A program made the position numbers and the translations under genes. The notes under the pieces were generated by a model. The model worked only from the letters and a program-made list of their open reading frames with translations, made no database searches and had not been told where the DNA came from. 64,000 nucleotides of DNA from Spinacia oleracea (lineage: Eukaryota; Streptophyta; Magnoliopsida; Caryophyllales; Amaranthaceae). The stretch's first letter is position 1, and each line of letters starts with the position of its first letter. Positions 45,174 to 57,700 of the stretch are shown here, piece after piece. The stretch lies in NCBI RefSeq assembly GCF_020520425.1, contig NC_079487.1, positions 113,184,141-113,248,140 on the forward strand, given 5' to 3'.

Positions 45174-46469
45174 ATGAGGCACAATTTTGTAGCTTATAAA
45201 TGTGTGCAGGGTTTTGTACATGTTTGTTGTCCAAAGTATGTCAGCAGAACCAGGCGAAGTTCTCCTCTGAATTACAATGCAGCAGTTCATTATTGCTCAG
45301 TGCCGTTGAATGAGGAAAGCTTACCTCCAGGATGGTACGACGAGATGTTTCCAAGATTGACTAAATTATCCAATTTGCTGAAGAATGTGGATTTGGTTGA
45401 TGGAAGGTTAGTGGATGTAAATGACAATTCGATTGTCAGGGATGAACGTCTTATTAATAGGATGCACCGATTTAAGGCGCTTGCCAGAGTTTTTCTTGGG
45501 CATCCATCAGTACAGGGAGAACTGACGAGGAACGTGAGGGCTGTAATGGTAGGAAGAAAATGCAATCCACCTGTTTGTTTTACCAAACCAATTGAGTGGG
45601 AACCTTTGACTGTGAATAACCTCACCAAGATCTGCAACTTTCTGGACGTCTCTGCACAACAAAGGAAGACAGTCCGTTTCACCATATGCCCAAAAGTTGC
45701 ACAGCACAGGATTTTTACAGGTGCACTTGAAGAAATATTAGAGGAGCTTAAAACAGAGATGAAGTTATTGGATTCTCAGACTCCTAGCAAAGGGACGTTT
45801 ATGGGTCAGCAAATTGTTAATGCTTGTTTAAAGTTCTTAGCTGAAACAGCTTGTTGCCAAGATGACGATGCTTCTTCATGGATGAGACCAAAACCATATA
45901 AAACATATGTATCTCCATCATCCCGAAAATGGGAAGAAGTTCTTGAAATGTTCAGTGACCTCATCAGTAATCTGAGAAAAGAAGAAGGATTATCATTCCA
46001 TGTGTCAAAGCTTGAGGTGATGAAAGAAGGGCTAATTCAGATTAAAGACGTGCTAATTGATAGAGACATCGGGTACAAGGAGGTGCAACATCATGAAAGC
46101 TTGGTTCAAAAGAAGCTTCTGAAAACATTGGGTCACTCATCCCGATGTTTGTTCACACTTGTAAGATATTATCTTCATGAAAGTATTAGAGACATGGAAG
46201 TCGAGGTGTGTGGCGGGTTATATGAGATTGGTGAGAAGGATAAGTTATGTTTGTGCATGGGGAAACTTTTGACATCAGTTGAGGAGAAAATGATTTGGAG
46301 TGGGATAAAGCAATTAGATCGAGCTCTTGAACTGTTTAAGTTTGTATGGGAAACTGCTGGGATGAACAGAAAGCTAGAGTTGCAAGGGCATTTGTGGTGT
46401 GTAGGGGCTGAGAGTAGGACTATTACCTACAGAGGGAATTTGTTCTTCCTCCATGGACTTGGTATATAA
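45174..46469 (+). CDS. uncharacterised plant protein, 431 aa
   Basis: A single open coding exon with a good ATG after a spliced leader. I do not recognise the family. The first about 43 residues have basic and hydroxylated residues and no acidic ones, compatible with a mitochondrial or plastid targeting peptide. Then comes LPPGWYDEMFPRLTKLSNLL, a mixed alpha-helical body, a Cys pair in LAETACCQDDD, and a C-terminal region with Cys-containing helices (EVEVCGGLYEIGEKDKLCLC). No membrane helix and no known motif were found. It shares the upstream region with the hAT-like gene. Open frame length and codon quality support a real gene; no function is proposed. Confidence 0.75.
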   Translation: MRHNFVAYKCVQGFVHVCCPKYVSRTRRSSPLNYNAAVHYCSVPLNEESLPPGWYDEMFPRLTKLSNLLKNVDLVDGRLVDVNDNSIVRDERLINRMHRFKALARVFLGHPSVQGELTRNVRAVMVGRKCNPPVCFTKPIEWEPLTVNNLTKICNFLDVSAQQRKTVRFTICPKVAQHRIFTGALEEILEELKTEMKLLDSQTPSKGTFMGQQIVNACLKFLAETACCQDDDASSWMRPKPYKTYVSPSSRKWEEVLEMFSDLISNLRKEEGLSFHVSKLEVMKEGLIQIKDVLIDRDIGYKEVQHHESLVQKKLLKTLGHSSRCLFTLVRYYLHESIRDMEVEVCGGLYEIGEKDKLCLCMGKLLTSVEEKMIWSGIKQLDRALELFKFVWETAGMNRKLELQGHLWCVGAESRTITYRGNLFFLHGLGI

Positions 46470-47184
46470 ATTAGAAGTTCATAGTGTTAAGTTATGGCAA
46501 ATTGGCAATAGCATTAGCAATCTTTGGCCAGGTTATTGTGTTTTATATTGTAACGAGTAATTCTTGTGCTAGACAAAATGGGTAACTTACAAAGGTTATA
46601 GAGTGACTTTGTGAATTAACACGACCGACAATTCTCAAGAAATATGAAGTACATCAATTCTATTTTATGAAATGATATCATATTATCATCACTAAACCAA
46701 CGAGGTATTGACCTAGGGGTTAAGACTAAGAAGTAAGAACCATTCTTAATTGCTTTCTATGTTGCTTATTCTCTTTACGTTGAATTTTAATCATTAACTC
46801 CTGATCCCATACTTTTCAAAAACAAATCTAAATGTGCCTGTGCAATACATAGTTCTCAACAGATTACATGAAATGTCTAATTTCTTTCTTTCTTTTTATG
46901 GGAAAACTTAGGAAACTTATCATTTAATTAAACTTTGTCTGCGAGGAATTCATTCATGTACTTAATTTTGGAATATATATTCAGATAAAATCTGAAATTT
47001 GTTTTAAAAATAAAAATGTGCAAAAAAAAATAAAAATAAATAAGGAGATATGGAAGAAATGATGAGTGGGGAAGTTGATGAAACAAACCGTTGCCCACTC
47101 TCCCCATAACCGTTTTGCCCGCCCTTTTAATTTACTCTGGTTCTGTTTCACCATTCTTCCAAAGTTAACCAAGAAATTAAGAAA
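46470..47184. other. intergenic spacer and TLP promoter
   Basis: 3' UTR of the unknown gene, then AT-rich sequence with an A-rich run near 47020. No gene seen. Confidence 0.55.
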
Positions 47185-48026
47185 ATGGCAGCTTTTATGC
47201 ATCTCTTCGTATTCTCTCTCCTCTTCTCTATCACAAGTTAGTCTCTTTCTTTCATAATTATTTGCTGCTACTACTTCTTTGTACCCACCCCTATTCTAAC
47301 AATGGAGTATTTTTTTTTTTTCAATATTTTATTGCAGATGCAGTTCAATTGATAATCATGAATAACTGCAACACCACAATATGGCCAGGAATACTAGCAA
47401 CCGGGGGGCAGAAAACGCCTCTAGGAGGAGGCTTCTACCTTCACTCCGGCAGACGGCAATTCCTGCGTGTGTCTCAAAACTGGTCAGGCAGAGTATGGGC
47501 AAGGCAAGGTTGTAACTTTGATAGAAAAACAGGCATTGGCACGTGCCAAACTGGTGACTGCAATGGCCTCCTCCAATGCAAGGGCATTGGTGGCAAACCC
47601 CCTGCTACCGTGGTAGAAATGACCTTCAGTACCCCTGCATCTTCCCTTCATTTTTACGATGTTAGTATTGTTGACGGGTTTAATCTCCCTGTCTCTATGA
47701 TCCCTCTTGTCAGATGGGATAAGAGGGAAGGTTGTGGAGTGGCTGCGTGTGAGGCGGACTTGAATGTTTATTGTCCATCATCGTTGGTGATTAAGACACA
47801 AGGGAAGGCCGTGGTGGGGTGTAAGAGTCCTTGTTTGGCAACAGGTTTACCAAAGTATTGCTGTACTGGTGAGTTTTCTGGGGTGGAAAAGTGTCAGCCA
47901 ACTGTGTATGGGAGGTTGTTTAAGGCGGTTTGTCCCAGGGCTTACAGTCATCCCTTTGATGACAAAACTGGGCTTAAGACTTGCAAGGCTCCTAGGTATG
48001 TCATTACTTTTTGTCCTTCTACTTAG
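47185..48026 (+). CDS. thaumatin-like protein (PR-5 family), 246 aa, two exons
   Basis: Exons 47185-47236 and 47338-48026 close in frame (741 nt). The intron after codon 17 is the usual place for plant thaumatin-like genes. It is a secreted defence-related or beta-glucan-binding protein of the apoplast. The signal peptide MAAFMHLFVFSLLFSITNA is followed by a mature domain with the full set of 16 cysteines. The family signature appears as GTCQTGDCNGLLQC. Acidic-cleft residues are present (VVEMTF, VDGFNLP, CEADLN). No C-terminal extension or membrane segment, so it is the plain large-type TLP. Whether it is antifungal or developmental cannot be told from sequence. Confidence 0.94.
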
Positions 48027-49545
48027 AATCTACGCACCAAATCGACTGACTGAAGCTTTCTACTATTTGTTGTGGGGAATGTTACTTTTCTCTGTTAAAG
48101 ATCTGTGCTACTTGTTCACTTTCACTATGTTTGTCCGTATTTAGTTGTCACAATACTAGTTCAATTATTTCTTACATGCAATCTAATGTTCCATTCTTTT
48201 CGCGGAAATTCCTTTGCCAAAACTTCCATGAGAGAACGATATTGAGCTGCAAGCCTTGCATTCCTATTTATGCAAGGCAAACAAATGGCATATTGAAATC
48301 TTGCAGTCTTGAACTGTTGGAATTTAAGTGACGTAGTGATGCAACACACAACCTGTGGCATAGATACAGTACAAAAATATTGAACCTTGAGAATGTAAAA
48401 TTAACTTTATATTGAAACTATTTTCAGGGGATTACAACATTTGATTAATACCAAAAAATCCTGTAATTTTCCTGCCTCGCTTTTTCTCCTGCTACACCGA
48501 TCAAGGCGAGCCCTGACTAAGAGCGATTAACGCTTCATTCAAGTATAGAGTAGAAACAAGCTAAGGCAAACATTGATTAAAGAAGAAAACATGAAAAGAG
48601 AAAAGAAACAAGTATAAATATCAAGCATCAACCATTCAATCCAAAAATATTGCGAAGTATTAATTTTTTCTGCCGAGGCAACCCTCTTCAAGAACTCAGA
48701 TAAAAAGTTATCAAGAATAAAACAAGGGGATTAGCATTAGTGTCCAGGAAACACAATTAAACCTGGGACGTAGAGGTTTTAATCAAATTCCAGGATGTAC
48801 AAGCTTTTACATACGTAGCTTATGCTCCATATGATCTTTTCAGTGCCCAAAAACAGCAAGTAAATGTAATGGAAGCTGCAGAAAACTAACTGTGGTTTGA
48901 CTACACATTGCAATCTACCATCATAGTATCAAATCTAATTCCTTATCGCCTTTAAGTTAGATACGCGCTTGAGAATCAAAGTGATGGTACAACAATACAA
49001 CACATCATGATTTACATGTCTAACTAGTGTTTTAGACAAGGATTCATCTACTCATAAAACAAACAGGCTCAGCAAAATGCAAGCTCATACACGAGTTGAA
49101 TCAAATGATTTTAGCTTGTTGGTTGTCAATAATACAGAATATGCAATAAGCCATCATTAAATGTATCTACTGAACTCCATAATCCACTTGAAGAATGCAA
49201 GTATTGTTCAGCATATTATGATCTAATTCATAAGTAAACTAGATAGTATTCACAACTTCATGAACCCTAGCTTCCAAAAAACAGTATTGATCATGATAAG
49301 AAACCAATTCATCAGATAAACCACAGAAAATTTTCCATATTGAATTCACTTAAGAAATGTGTTTCACAATTTCATTAAATTATCAAGAAAAGAAAGGAAG
49401 AGTGATACATTATGTGGTAAATTTCGATTCTAAGCAACTTATAGGATAGCTTGTGATTATGTGAAAGGATTCAAACCATATACTACAAACTAGTCCAATA
49501 ACCCCATCATACTACATTTTTATAAAAAAAAGTTGAACAAAATGA
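48027..49545. other. convergent intergenic spacer
   Basis: 1.5 kb between the stops of the thaumatin-like gene (plus) and the GARP gene (minus). Only short chance frames; no gene or repeat is recognised. Confidence 0.6.
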
Positions 49546-50337
49546 TCAACCTCGCTGCCGATTCCAGAACATGTTGTACGCGCCAGATTCAAGCCCACAG
49601 TATCCAGAAGGGGAAGAACTAGGAAGAGGCAACCCCAAATGTCCAAACCCATAAGCCGCCCCAGGAGGCGGCACCACCATCGGCATTGGCATCAAAGGCA
49701 GTGAATTGCACTGCTGCTGCTGTTGGGGTGGCGGTGGGTGTGGGTGTGGCATTGTCATGGACCCAAACCCGTCACAATCGAACATTGGTGTATCCCGTCT
49801 AGGGTTTGATTGACCCTCACTAGAGAGCCCTTCCATTCTCTTCAAATATAACCTATACTTCTGTAAGTGGCTAGCAACATTCTCTCTCGTCAACCCTTCT
49901 ACATTCATCATCTCCATAATTGTCTTGGGAACAGCTTTATCAATACCCAGATGCTCAATTACATCAACAAACCTTTTATGAAGTTGAGGGGTCCAAACTA
50001 ACCTAGGCCGTTTCACAGCCCGATTAAGCCCATTTTCATCCCCGTCATCTTTGGATCCTGAATTCACCTCATCATTTACAAAACTATCACCCCTTCTCAT
50101 CCTATTGGAACAATCAAAATCACTTCTTCCAGAAAACAACCTCAAACTCAAAGATTCTAAGTTTTCTTCACTGGGGGAATACGTCGAACAGTTGTCGTGC
50201 AGATTTAAATCAAACTGAGCTCGAGTATTATCTGGGGTTATCCCAAATGCCAAAGCAAGGCCAGGGGAGATTAAAGATTGTGATATTGGGGTTAGATCTT
50301 CAGGTAATGGTAAACCCATCTCCCATTGATCTTCCAT
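49546..50337 (-). CDS. GARP (G2-like) transcription factor, LUX/MYBC1-like, 263 aa
   Basis: Intronless nuclear transcription factor. The GARP Myb-like domain (about residues 108-168) includes [20 protein letters not shown] and the hallmark SHLQKYR in helix 3. The N-terminus [20 protein letters not shown] matches the start of the MYBC1/LUX group rather than ARR-B or KANADI factors, and there is no receiver domain. An EAR-like run (LESLSLRLF) sits near residues 59-67. The C-terminal half is rich in His, Pro and Gln. LUX acts in the evening complex of the clock and MYBC1 in cold response; which of these is the orthologue cannot be settled here. A pyrimidine-rich 5' leader lies upstream on the minus strand. 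Confidence 0.9.
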   Translation of the reverse strand: MEDQWEMGLPLPEDLTPISQSLISPGLALAFGITPDNTRAQFDLNLHDNCSTYSPSEENLESLSLRLFSGRSDFDCSNRMRRGDSFVNDEVNSGSKDDGDENGLNRAVKRPRLVWTPQLHKRFVDVIEHLGIDKAVPKTIMEMMNVEGLTRENVASHLQKYRLYLKRMEGLSSEGQSNPRRDTPMFDCDGFGSMTMPHPHPPPPQQQQQCNSLPLMPMPMVVPPPGAAYGFGHLGLPLPSSSPSGYCGLESGAYNMFWNRQRG

Positions 50338-51780
50338 ATTTTTCTCTCCTCTCCAAATTCAACCCCTTTTTTTAGTTTGGTGATTAAAGGGGTGAAATGA
50401 AGAAGAAAGATTGAGAATTTCAATAAAAAATCTAAAGATTTCTTAAACAATTCATCAAATCTGAAATACAGAAATTTGAGCAAGAAGAGAGTGTGGGGTG
50501 AGATGAGAAAAAAGTGGGGAGTGAAATGAGGTAACTTGAAATACGGTTTTTTTTTGGGTTTTATTGGAAAGTTCAGATTTTGGGGGAAAATTTAGAGAGA
50601 GAAAATGGGGGTGAGGAGAGAGAAACGAAAAACAGGGGAAGATAGACAAAGGTAGTAATGTTTGGATAGCGACCTCACGTGGGGGAAGGCTACCTTAAAA
50701 TTAAGTTTATAATTATCCCTCTTTTTTTGCCCTTTTTGGTAATATTTTATCAATATGGATCAGCACCTTGTTTTGTACGGAGTAAAACATAATTTTAGCA
50801 ATCAATTGAGAAAATCCCTGATGCTATAAAATTATAAAAATTGTGATTTTGCTGGTATCGGTTCTGTGGTGTTCGAATCTAAACTACATCACCTGTTATA
50901 ATGTTTTTACACAATTTTAGAGTTCGAAAATTGTATGACAAATTGGCAAGGCAACTAGGCACATACAGATTATTTGGTTCAATTTGGGTGAAAGATACTG
51001 TCATACTATATCATTTTGTGAATAACCAGCAGTCAACTTATTCTAAAAGCTTTTCTAGAATGTCAAAAACTTGGATATTTGTTTTAGCAGTAAATGAGTT
51101 TAGAAAAACAATAAACTGTTTGGTAATTAGCCGGAATCCAATTCAAACACTGAATCTATGTTATGTGATAAAACATTTGCCAGATTTTGAGGATAGGGTG
51201 ACAGAATCTGACATTTGAGACAATGCCAAATAATGAAGCAAGCAGCTGCAGTTAAAGTGAATACAATGCAAAAACAGAACCAACAAAATGACATTAAGCA
51301 AAACAAAGAGGAAGCTTAAATCATATGAGAAAATTGTTCTTTTAAAGAAGAAATTAACCATCCGATACATAGAAAAGGAAAACTTATAGCCTCGACTCTA
51401 ACACAAAGGCTCTCTTTCTGCACCTAGCATCATTCTGTACAGTCACAAGTCACAAATTTACTACCTCCACCAGCTTTCTCTATACACCCTCGAAACTTGT
51501 ACAGTAAATTTTACTCTCCTCGGCATGGGGGGGAGGGGCATCTGGCATCTTGTACCATTTTGAGCCTCAACCTAACCTGTTCTCTAGGTATATATCCTCC
51601 GAAACCAAAAAAAACCACTACAATTTACAGGTTTACTAGTACAACCAACAAACCTTTATTTTTCAGCTCTCAGTCCAACCTAAATAAATAGACAGGAGCC
51701 ACAGCAGGCATTAAACAAAAGCAAAGGGTAGAGAGCCACGTTCAAACTAGCCTCGGTTAGCTGTACAACACCTTTCTCTT
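50338..51780. other. GARP promoter and Pumilio 3' region
   Basis: Holds the GARP leader (to about 50640), an AT-rich spacer and the 3' UTR of the Pumilio gene (about 51400-51780). No additional gene is seen. Confidence 0.6.
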
Positions 51781-54700
51781 CTATGCCATCGGAGCAGGGT
51801 AGGGAGTCTGCAAACTGATTCTCCTCTCTGCAACAACACAATAACAAAATAAATGAGATGATAGTGGTTCATACATAGGACTATGTATTACTTATTAGTT
51901 TCAAACACACTTGATTTGCATGATAGTATGTATAGATCAGTCTCCGAATATTTACAAAATGAAAGCAATAATTTATGTTACACCAAGGAATAATGGAACA
52001 AAGCTATTATGATGCCCTGTCTAACTATCCAAGGATAACTTGGCTTAGATAGTTAGATGCCATTAACGGAAAGTGAACATATTTACCTCCAGCTGCAACA
52101 AGCTTCTCTACACGAGCAACAATATGTTTTCCATATGTATACTTCTTCAGTGCATTCAGATGATTCTTTATTCGTGAGAGGATCACTTCGAGTTGTAGGT
52201 CATCACAAGTTTCCAGCACTTTCTGTACAACATAATTTGCAAACTGGTCTTTCATCATCACCTGAATAACAGAGGCAGACAACACATTAAAATCATGTGT
52301 TAACTTCTGGAAACCCTTTTTCGCACAACGAAAGGACTTTAATGCACTAGTGAAGGGAAATACTGAGGGATACCCTTCTCCATTAGACGAGAAGTGAACT
52401 AAGCTTCACATAAAAAGAAATATATCAAAGCAACACTTACTCGACTCATATCAAACCCTGAAAAGTTTATAACCAAGACTAGACAGATAGCTAGAACTGC
52501 ACGATACATGATTCAGACAACGCGAATAGAAGAAAACTGGTATCATAAATTCAGCGGAAGTACTAAAAAGATTGCTGCTGTAAGTGGCAAAAGCTCCTGT
52601 ACACAGCTGGATGGTCCAACATCCAAGTTGCTATACGTGTCAACTGAGGTGAAGAATTCTAGAGATCTCTCCCCTTTGGCTGTTCTCAATCTCTATCCCA
52701 AACATGTGTAAACCCTCCTGAAGATACTTCGCTTACATTTAGCAGCTGTAGTTGACAGCATTTACCTTCTCTTTAATCGCTTTTTCGGTTAAGAGTCACC
52801 CAACTTTCTCAAACACACGACTACCATCCCCCAGCAAGACAAAGAATGCACACATGCACCCCTAAAACTCAGCCAACCCTTTGAATAGCCACTTTCTGTA
52901 TACACATTCCATGGGCCAAATAGGCCTTAACAGCACCTCCCTTTCTACCAAATTTTTCATTTTGGTAATCAGCCACATGCGTATCCACTGATCGTTCATC
53001 CCCTAATAAACCAGGCGAATATATCATAAATCCAACCCAGGTCCAAAGGTAAAATCTGCTTGCCTTCACACCCAATCTCTGCTCATTGTCTTTCAGGGAA
53101 TTTCTTGCTTGTTCTATCTGAATAATAGTTACCAGACCGTTTATATTTATCCAGGGATCTCTCTAGTAGTCTTACACATTAAACACTCACAAAAAAAAAG
53201 ATCACAGAACATTCCCAAAGACGTGCCAGCATACTTTCTCGAAACACGACATGCCACCAAATGCAACAACGATATTTTGAAGAAGCGAGGAAATCTTGTG
53301 AGCCCAATAAAAATGCCCAAAAGTCTAACGATGCTAATTACAGCAAACATAGATGAATTTCCTAGCAGCAACCACCCTCAATCTAAATTTTCCTGCACCC
53401 TTCGAACTAAAACAAACAGAGATCTTTTGGGTTTTTTGGGGATGGGGGGGAGCTACTGTTAATGAGGCATAACAGTAAACTAACTGTGATTTGTAAACAC
53501 CGACAAAATGTAGGTCCATCATTACATGATTACAAGGACCTGCAACTCTGCCAGTCCACCACTACTGGATAATACCACATACTTGTTATGTAACTCTTAA
53601 GCCATAAAAAAACTGTGATTTCCAATATTAACTGAAACATGGAACCTACATCCACGTGGAAGAAAACACCTGAAGGAAACAATTATGGCCCAAAAATCAA
53701 ACTCAGTCTTTTCTGATGATGTGGTAGGAATGGCCCCGAACACAAAGTGAAGGGCTCAGAATCGTCTCGTAAGGGGTAGGGACTGTAGGGCACTCAGCAA
53801 TAAATGTTCCTCTGTCAAAGGGGACAAAAGGCTCAAATCTTTAACCAGATGGTCTTGAGGTAAATGAGTTCAACCAGTCAGCTTACCAGTTTGGCTCCAT
53901 CTTCCGCCTCAACACCACAAATAACTGCCATATACTTTTTATTTGGTTCAGTAAAGGATTTTGATGTTTTCTTGATCAAGGATCAATGCTAACAGATTCT
54001 TGCACAGGTTACATCTACCAAAACCCCCTCCTGCCCAACCCCATCTTCTCAAAGCCTAGACAAACAGGAGTCTCGTGAAAGACGCCATTTTGATGCACAT
54101 TAAACTACTTATGCTTAAAGTGAAGAGAATAACCAAAAATCTCAACATTCCACAAAATAACAAATATTCATTATGAAGACAGTAGGAGAACCTGAAGTGG
54201 CTCGTTATCATCTGCAGCTCCAAGCATTTCATTCACCATGTTACGACGCTCTGTAACATCCCCAAATGATAGACATTTCTCTATAACATTGGAAGCAAAT
54301 TTCTGCTGACTCATTTGAACTATCTTCCCAGTCAACTTGACTATTATAGCAGAGCGTTCATCTGGCTTTCCATGCTCCAGTACATGCTGTAAATGGTTTA
54401 AAAAGTTAAAAGTAGTTATGCAATGAAAATACCTAGGAAAAGCTTCTTATTGCATTGCATGTATAAATCATGCTTGTGTATCCAAGAAAAAAATAACATA
54501 GGTAAACAAATCACCATCACATCGCAGATACTTCAACAACTAGCACAAAGTCTTAAGATACCCTTTCTGAATAGCAAAAACTCCCAAATGTATCTTAAGT
54601 AATCAGCTTTCAACTTGTCAACAATTATAAAAGCCCACACAGCCAACAATAGGAACGTCTGCAGCACTCCAAACAAATGCAAAGAAATTCAAGTGATCAG

Positions 54701-57700
54701 AAGGCAATAAATGTCGGACTTCTAGGGATAATGGCATATCTAGTCAGTGTCAGAACCAGAAACTCAAATTCTCACAGTCCAAATTTTAGGGTGCTAAACA
54801 CAGTTGTATCTGGAGATGCACTTGGCCACCTCGTGTGTTGTCATATACCAAGGGAAGTCGGACACGTGTAATTACCTGAATATGTAATCATCTGAATACC
54901 ACGAGAAACTAGCACGTCTAATTATCTGAATACCACGAGAAACTAGCACGAACAATTATCTGAATATGTACATGTCCCCATGTTTGCATGGATGGAAGTG
55001 AAACCATATTCCTAGACAGAAAAGGCATATTCTCACCTTTCTAAATGAAGAAAGGTATCCATAAAAAATACAGGCAACAAATCACAAACTTCGCACTGCA
55101 TACTTCAAATAACTGTGACACATATGATAATTATAATTACTGAATAACAGTATTTATTCCTAACTTAACAAATAGCGTAAGAATCAACCAGTTCACACCT
55201 ACTGCAAAATAATTACAATTCTCTCTTACCATGATTAGCATCTATTGAGCAGACAGATAACCATTAATTCCTAAGCCTCAAAACCTCTATAACCAGCCCT
55301 TGTTCAAATCAGTATAAAGATTAAAAATAAAACGAGTGGTGACACAGTAGACTCACACTGGACCAGTTATTGATAAGCCTTGCAATAATAATAGTTACAG
55401 AAACGTATATCTTTTCTGCAGCACTGAAATACTGAATGATCTATGACAAACCTGGACAACATAATTTCCGTACTGGTCCTGTGCCAACATACAAACAGAC
55501 TGCATAATCTCTTCCATCACTATACGTTGGGTTGTTGGGTCATTGCAGTGTTCCAGAACTCTCTGCGAATCAAAATTAACCCAATCAAGATTCAAATTTT
55601 ATCCCACTAGCATCAGCTACAAACATTTGTAACAACAAGAGTTAACAAAATTGTTTGCATTGTTAAACCTGGATAACGCGACACCCATATGGATGGGTTG
55701 ACAAAGTCACGACTTGATCATAGAAAGTTGATATGATAAACTGGATCGAATCTTCAGGTATGCACTCAATGCACTTTTGAATAACATGATTTCCATTTTG
55801 GTCGCGTACACAGCGCATCACATGGCCATCAAGTTCCACAACCATCTTCTTCTGCTGGTCCAAATCAACAACTTCGATGGCCTGTTGGGAAAGAACAAAG
55901 CAGCAGAGTCTAAACCTCAAAGCAGGATAGTGCAAATCTCGATAACCAAAACATTCTCCGTTTTTTTTTTAAGAGAATTGTCGTTGTAATTTCTTGAAAA
56001 CTTAATAATAATAATCATTCATGAACAGCTTAGAATTATTTGTACTACTGCTGTTACCCCTCCCTAAGCACTGACTAGAATGAGAACAAACGTTTCCGTG
56101 GAAATGTATATTTCTGCAGAGAAGCTTTATCTGGAGGCCAAAACTTTAGAAACTTGTTTTCCAGAAATGGGAGAAAAAAGTACAATAAAAAAACTATAAA
56201 CAGAATATCAACTTGTTTAAAAAACCCAAATAAAAAATACTGTAAAAACTAGTTCACTCAAACTGTACCTTCTGGATAACTCGACAGCCATACATTTGAA
56301 GGCTCAGTGTCAGAACATGACCAGTGAGCTTATCAGCCAGTTCTCTAATTTGGGAGGCTGTTCCATGCTCAAAAAACTGCATACAACCCATATTAAAATG
56401 ATACAAAAAGTTGCCCATGCAGTTCTACAAAACTTTTTAACGCCGGAATAAAATCAAAGAAATGAAAGGGGTCATGTTTACCTTTTGGATCACATAGTTA
56501 CCAAATACATCTGTCATCAGTGACAATGCTTGTGGAATTATTTCATGAAAAACCATATTCTTCTCCTCTATTGAGGCTGTTTCAAGTTTCTGCTGGATGA
56601 AGCGACTCCCATACTGATCAGCACTGCCAAATTCAAGCAAACGAGTTAAACATCGAAGAAAACCTCATGATTTAGAAATTGTCAAAGAAGAAAATAAAAT
56701 GCATACCTGAACTCCACAACATGATCAGCAATTTCGGACAGCTCAAAACATTTAGTCTTATTGCTTTTGAATTCATCAAGCAGAGAAGATCCAAAACTAT
56801 GCTCCATGAAGCCCCCAGTTTCTGACCTCCAATTCCCCATCATGCCTGCAGCTAAGTTCCTCATCCCAGAAGGCAACCTCATATTCCTCTCACCGTGTCT
56901 CAAGGGACTACCAGGTCCAACGGGAGAGTTAGGCATAAGTGAATTCGCTAAATGATTTCCAGCATATGTTGTGCCAATTCCAAAAGCTGGGTTGCCATAA
57001 TAACCATGATTCAGTCCGGCTGATTTACTAAGGTAAGGCCGACCACACTCTGATTTCTGAGGGGACAGCAATGTTCCCAGATAAGCTTTCTGAAGTGCCA
57101 GCAAATCCATGTAGGAATTGCCCCCATCAATGGAAGGGTCATTCAGAGCCGCAAGCTGGGCAGCAGTATAATCATTTGATGTTAAGTAGTGAAGATACAA
57201 GGGGTCCAGTTGAGATTGATTTCCCCCTCTATTGAGATTTTGCAGCTCTGCAGCCGCTGCCATTAAATTTGCTCGCGAAGATACATTTCCTCCCATTGAT
57301 CTCGAATCCAAGCCACCAATGGCTGAAGCAGCAGCATTCTCAAACAATGGTGGCAAAGCTCCGCTGCCAAGTTGACCTGCCATCATCGATGCCAAAGCAG
57401 GATTGATATTGTGTCCACTAAGACTGTAATTTGGAATAGCCGAGCTTGGGCTACCAACACTGTGAAAGTTAGAGGGAGAATTTGGTCCGCCATGCTTGTG
57501 ATGGTCGACCAATCCATCAGACCTAAAGTAGTAATTTTGATCCATACCACCGCTTTTTCCCTTGGTGGAATATAAACCTTTGGTTGGATGGGATACAGAT
57601 TGCTGCTGAAAAGGAGAGAATTCAGCAGAATTCAAGTGCAGGTTCTGTTTGACATGGTTATGATCACCATGTAAATTGAAAAGGTTTCTATGGTCACCAA

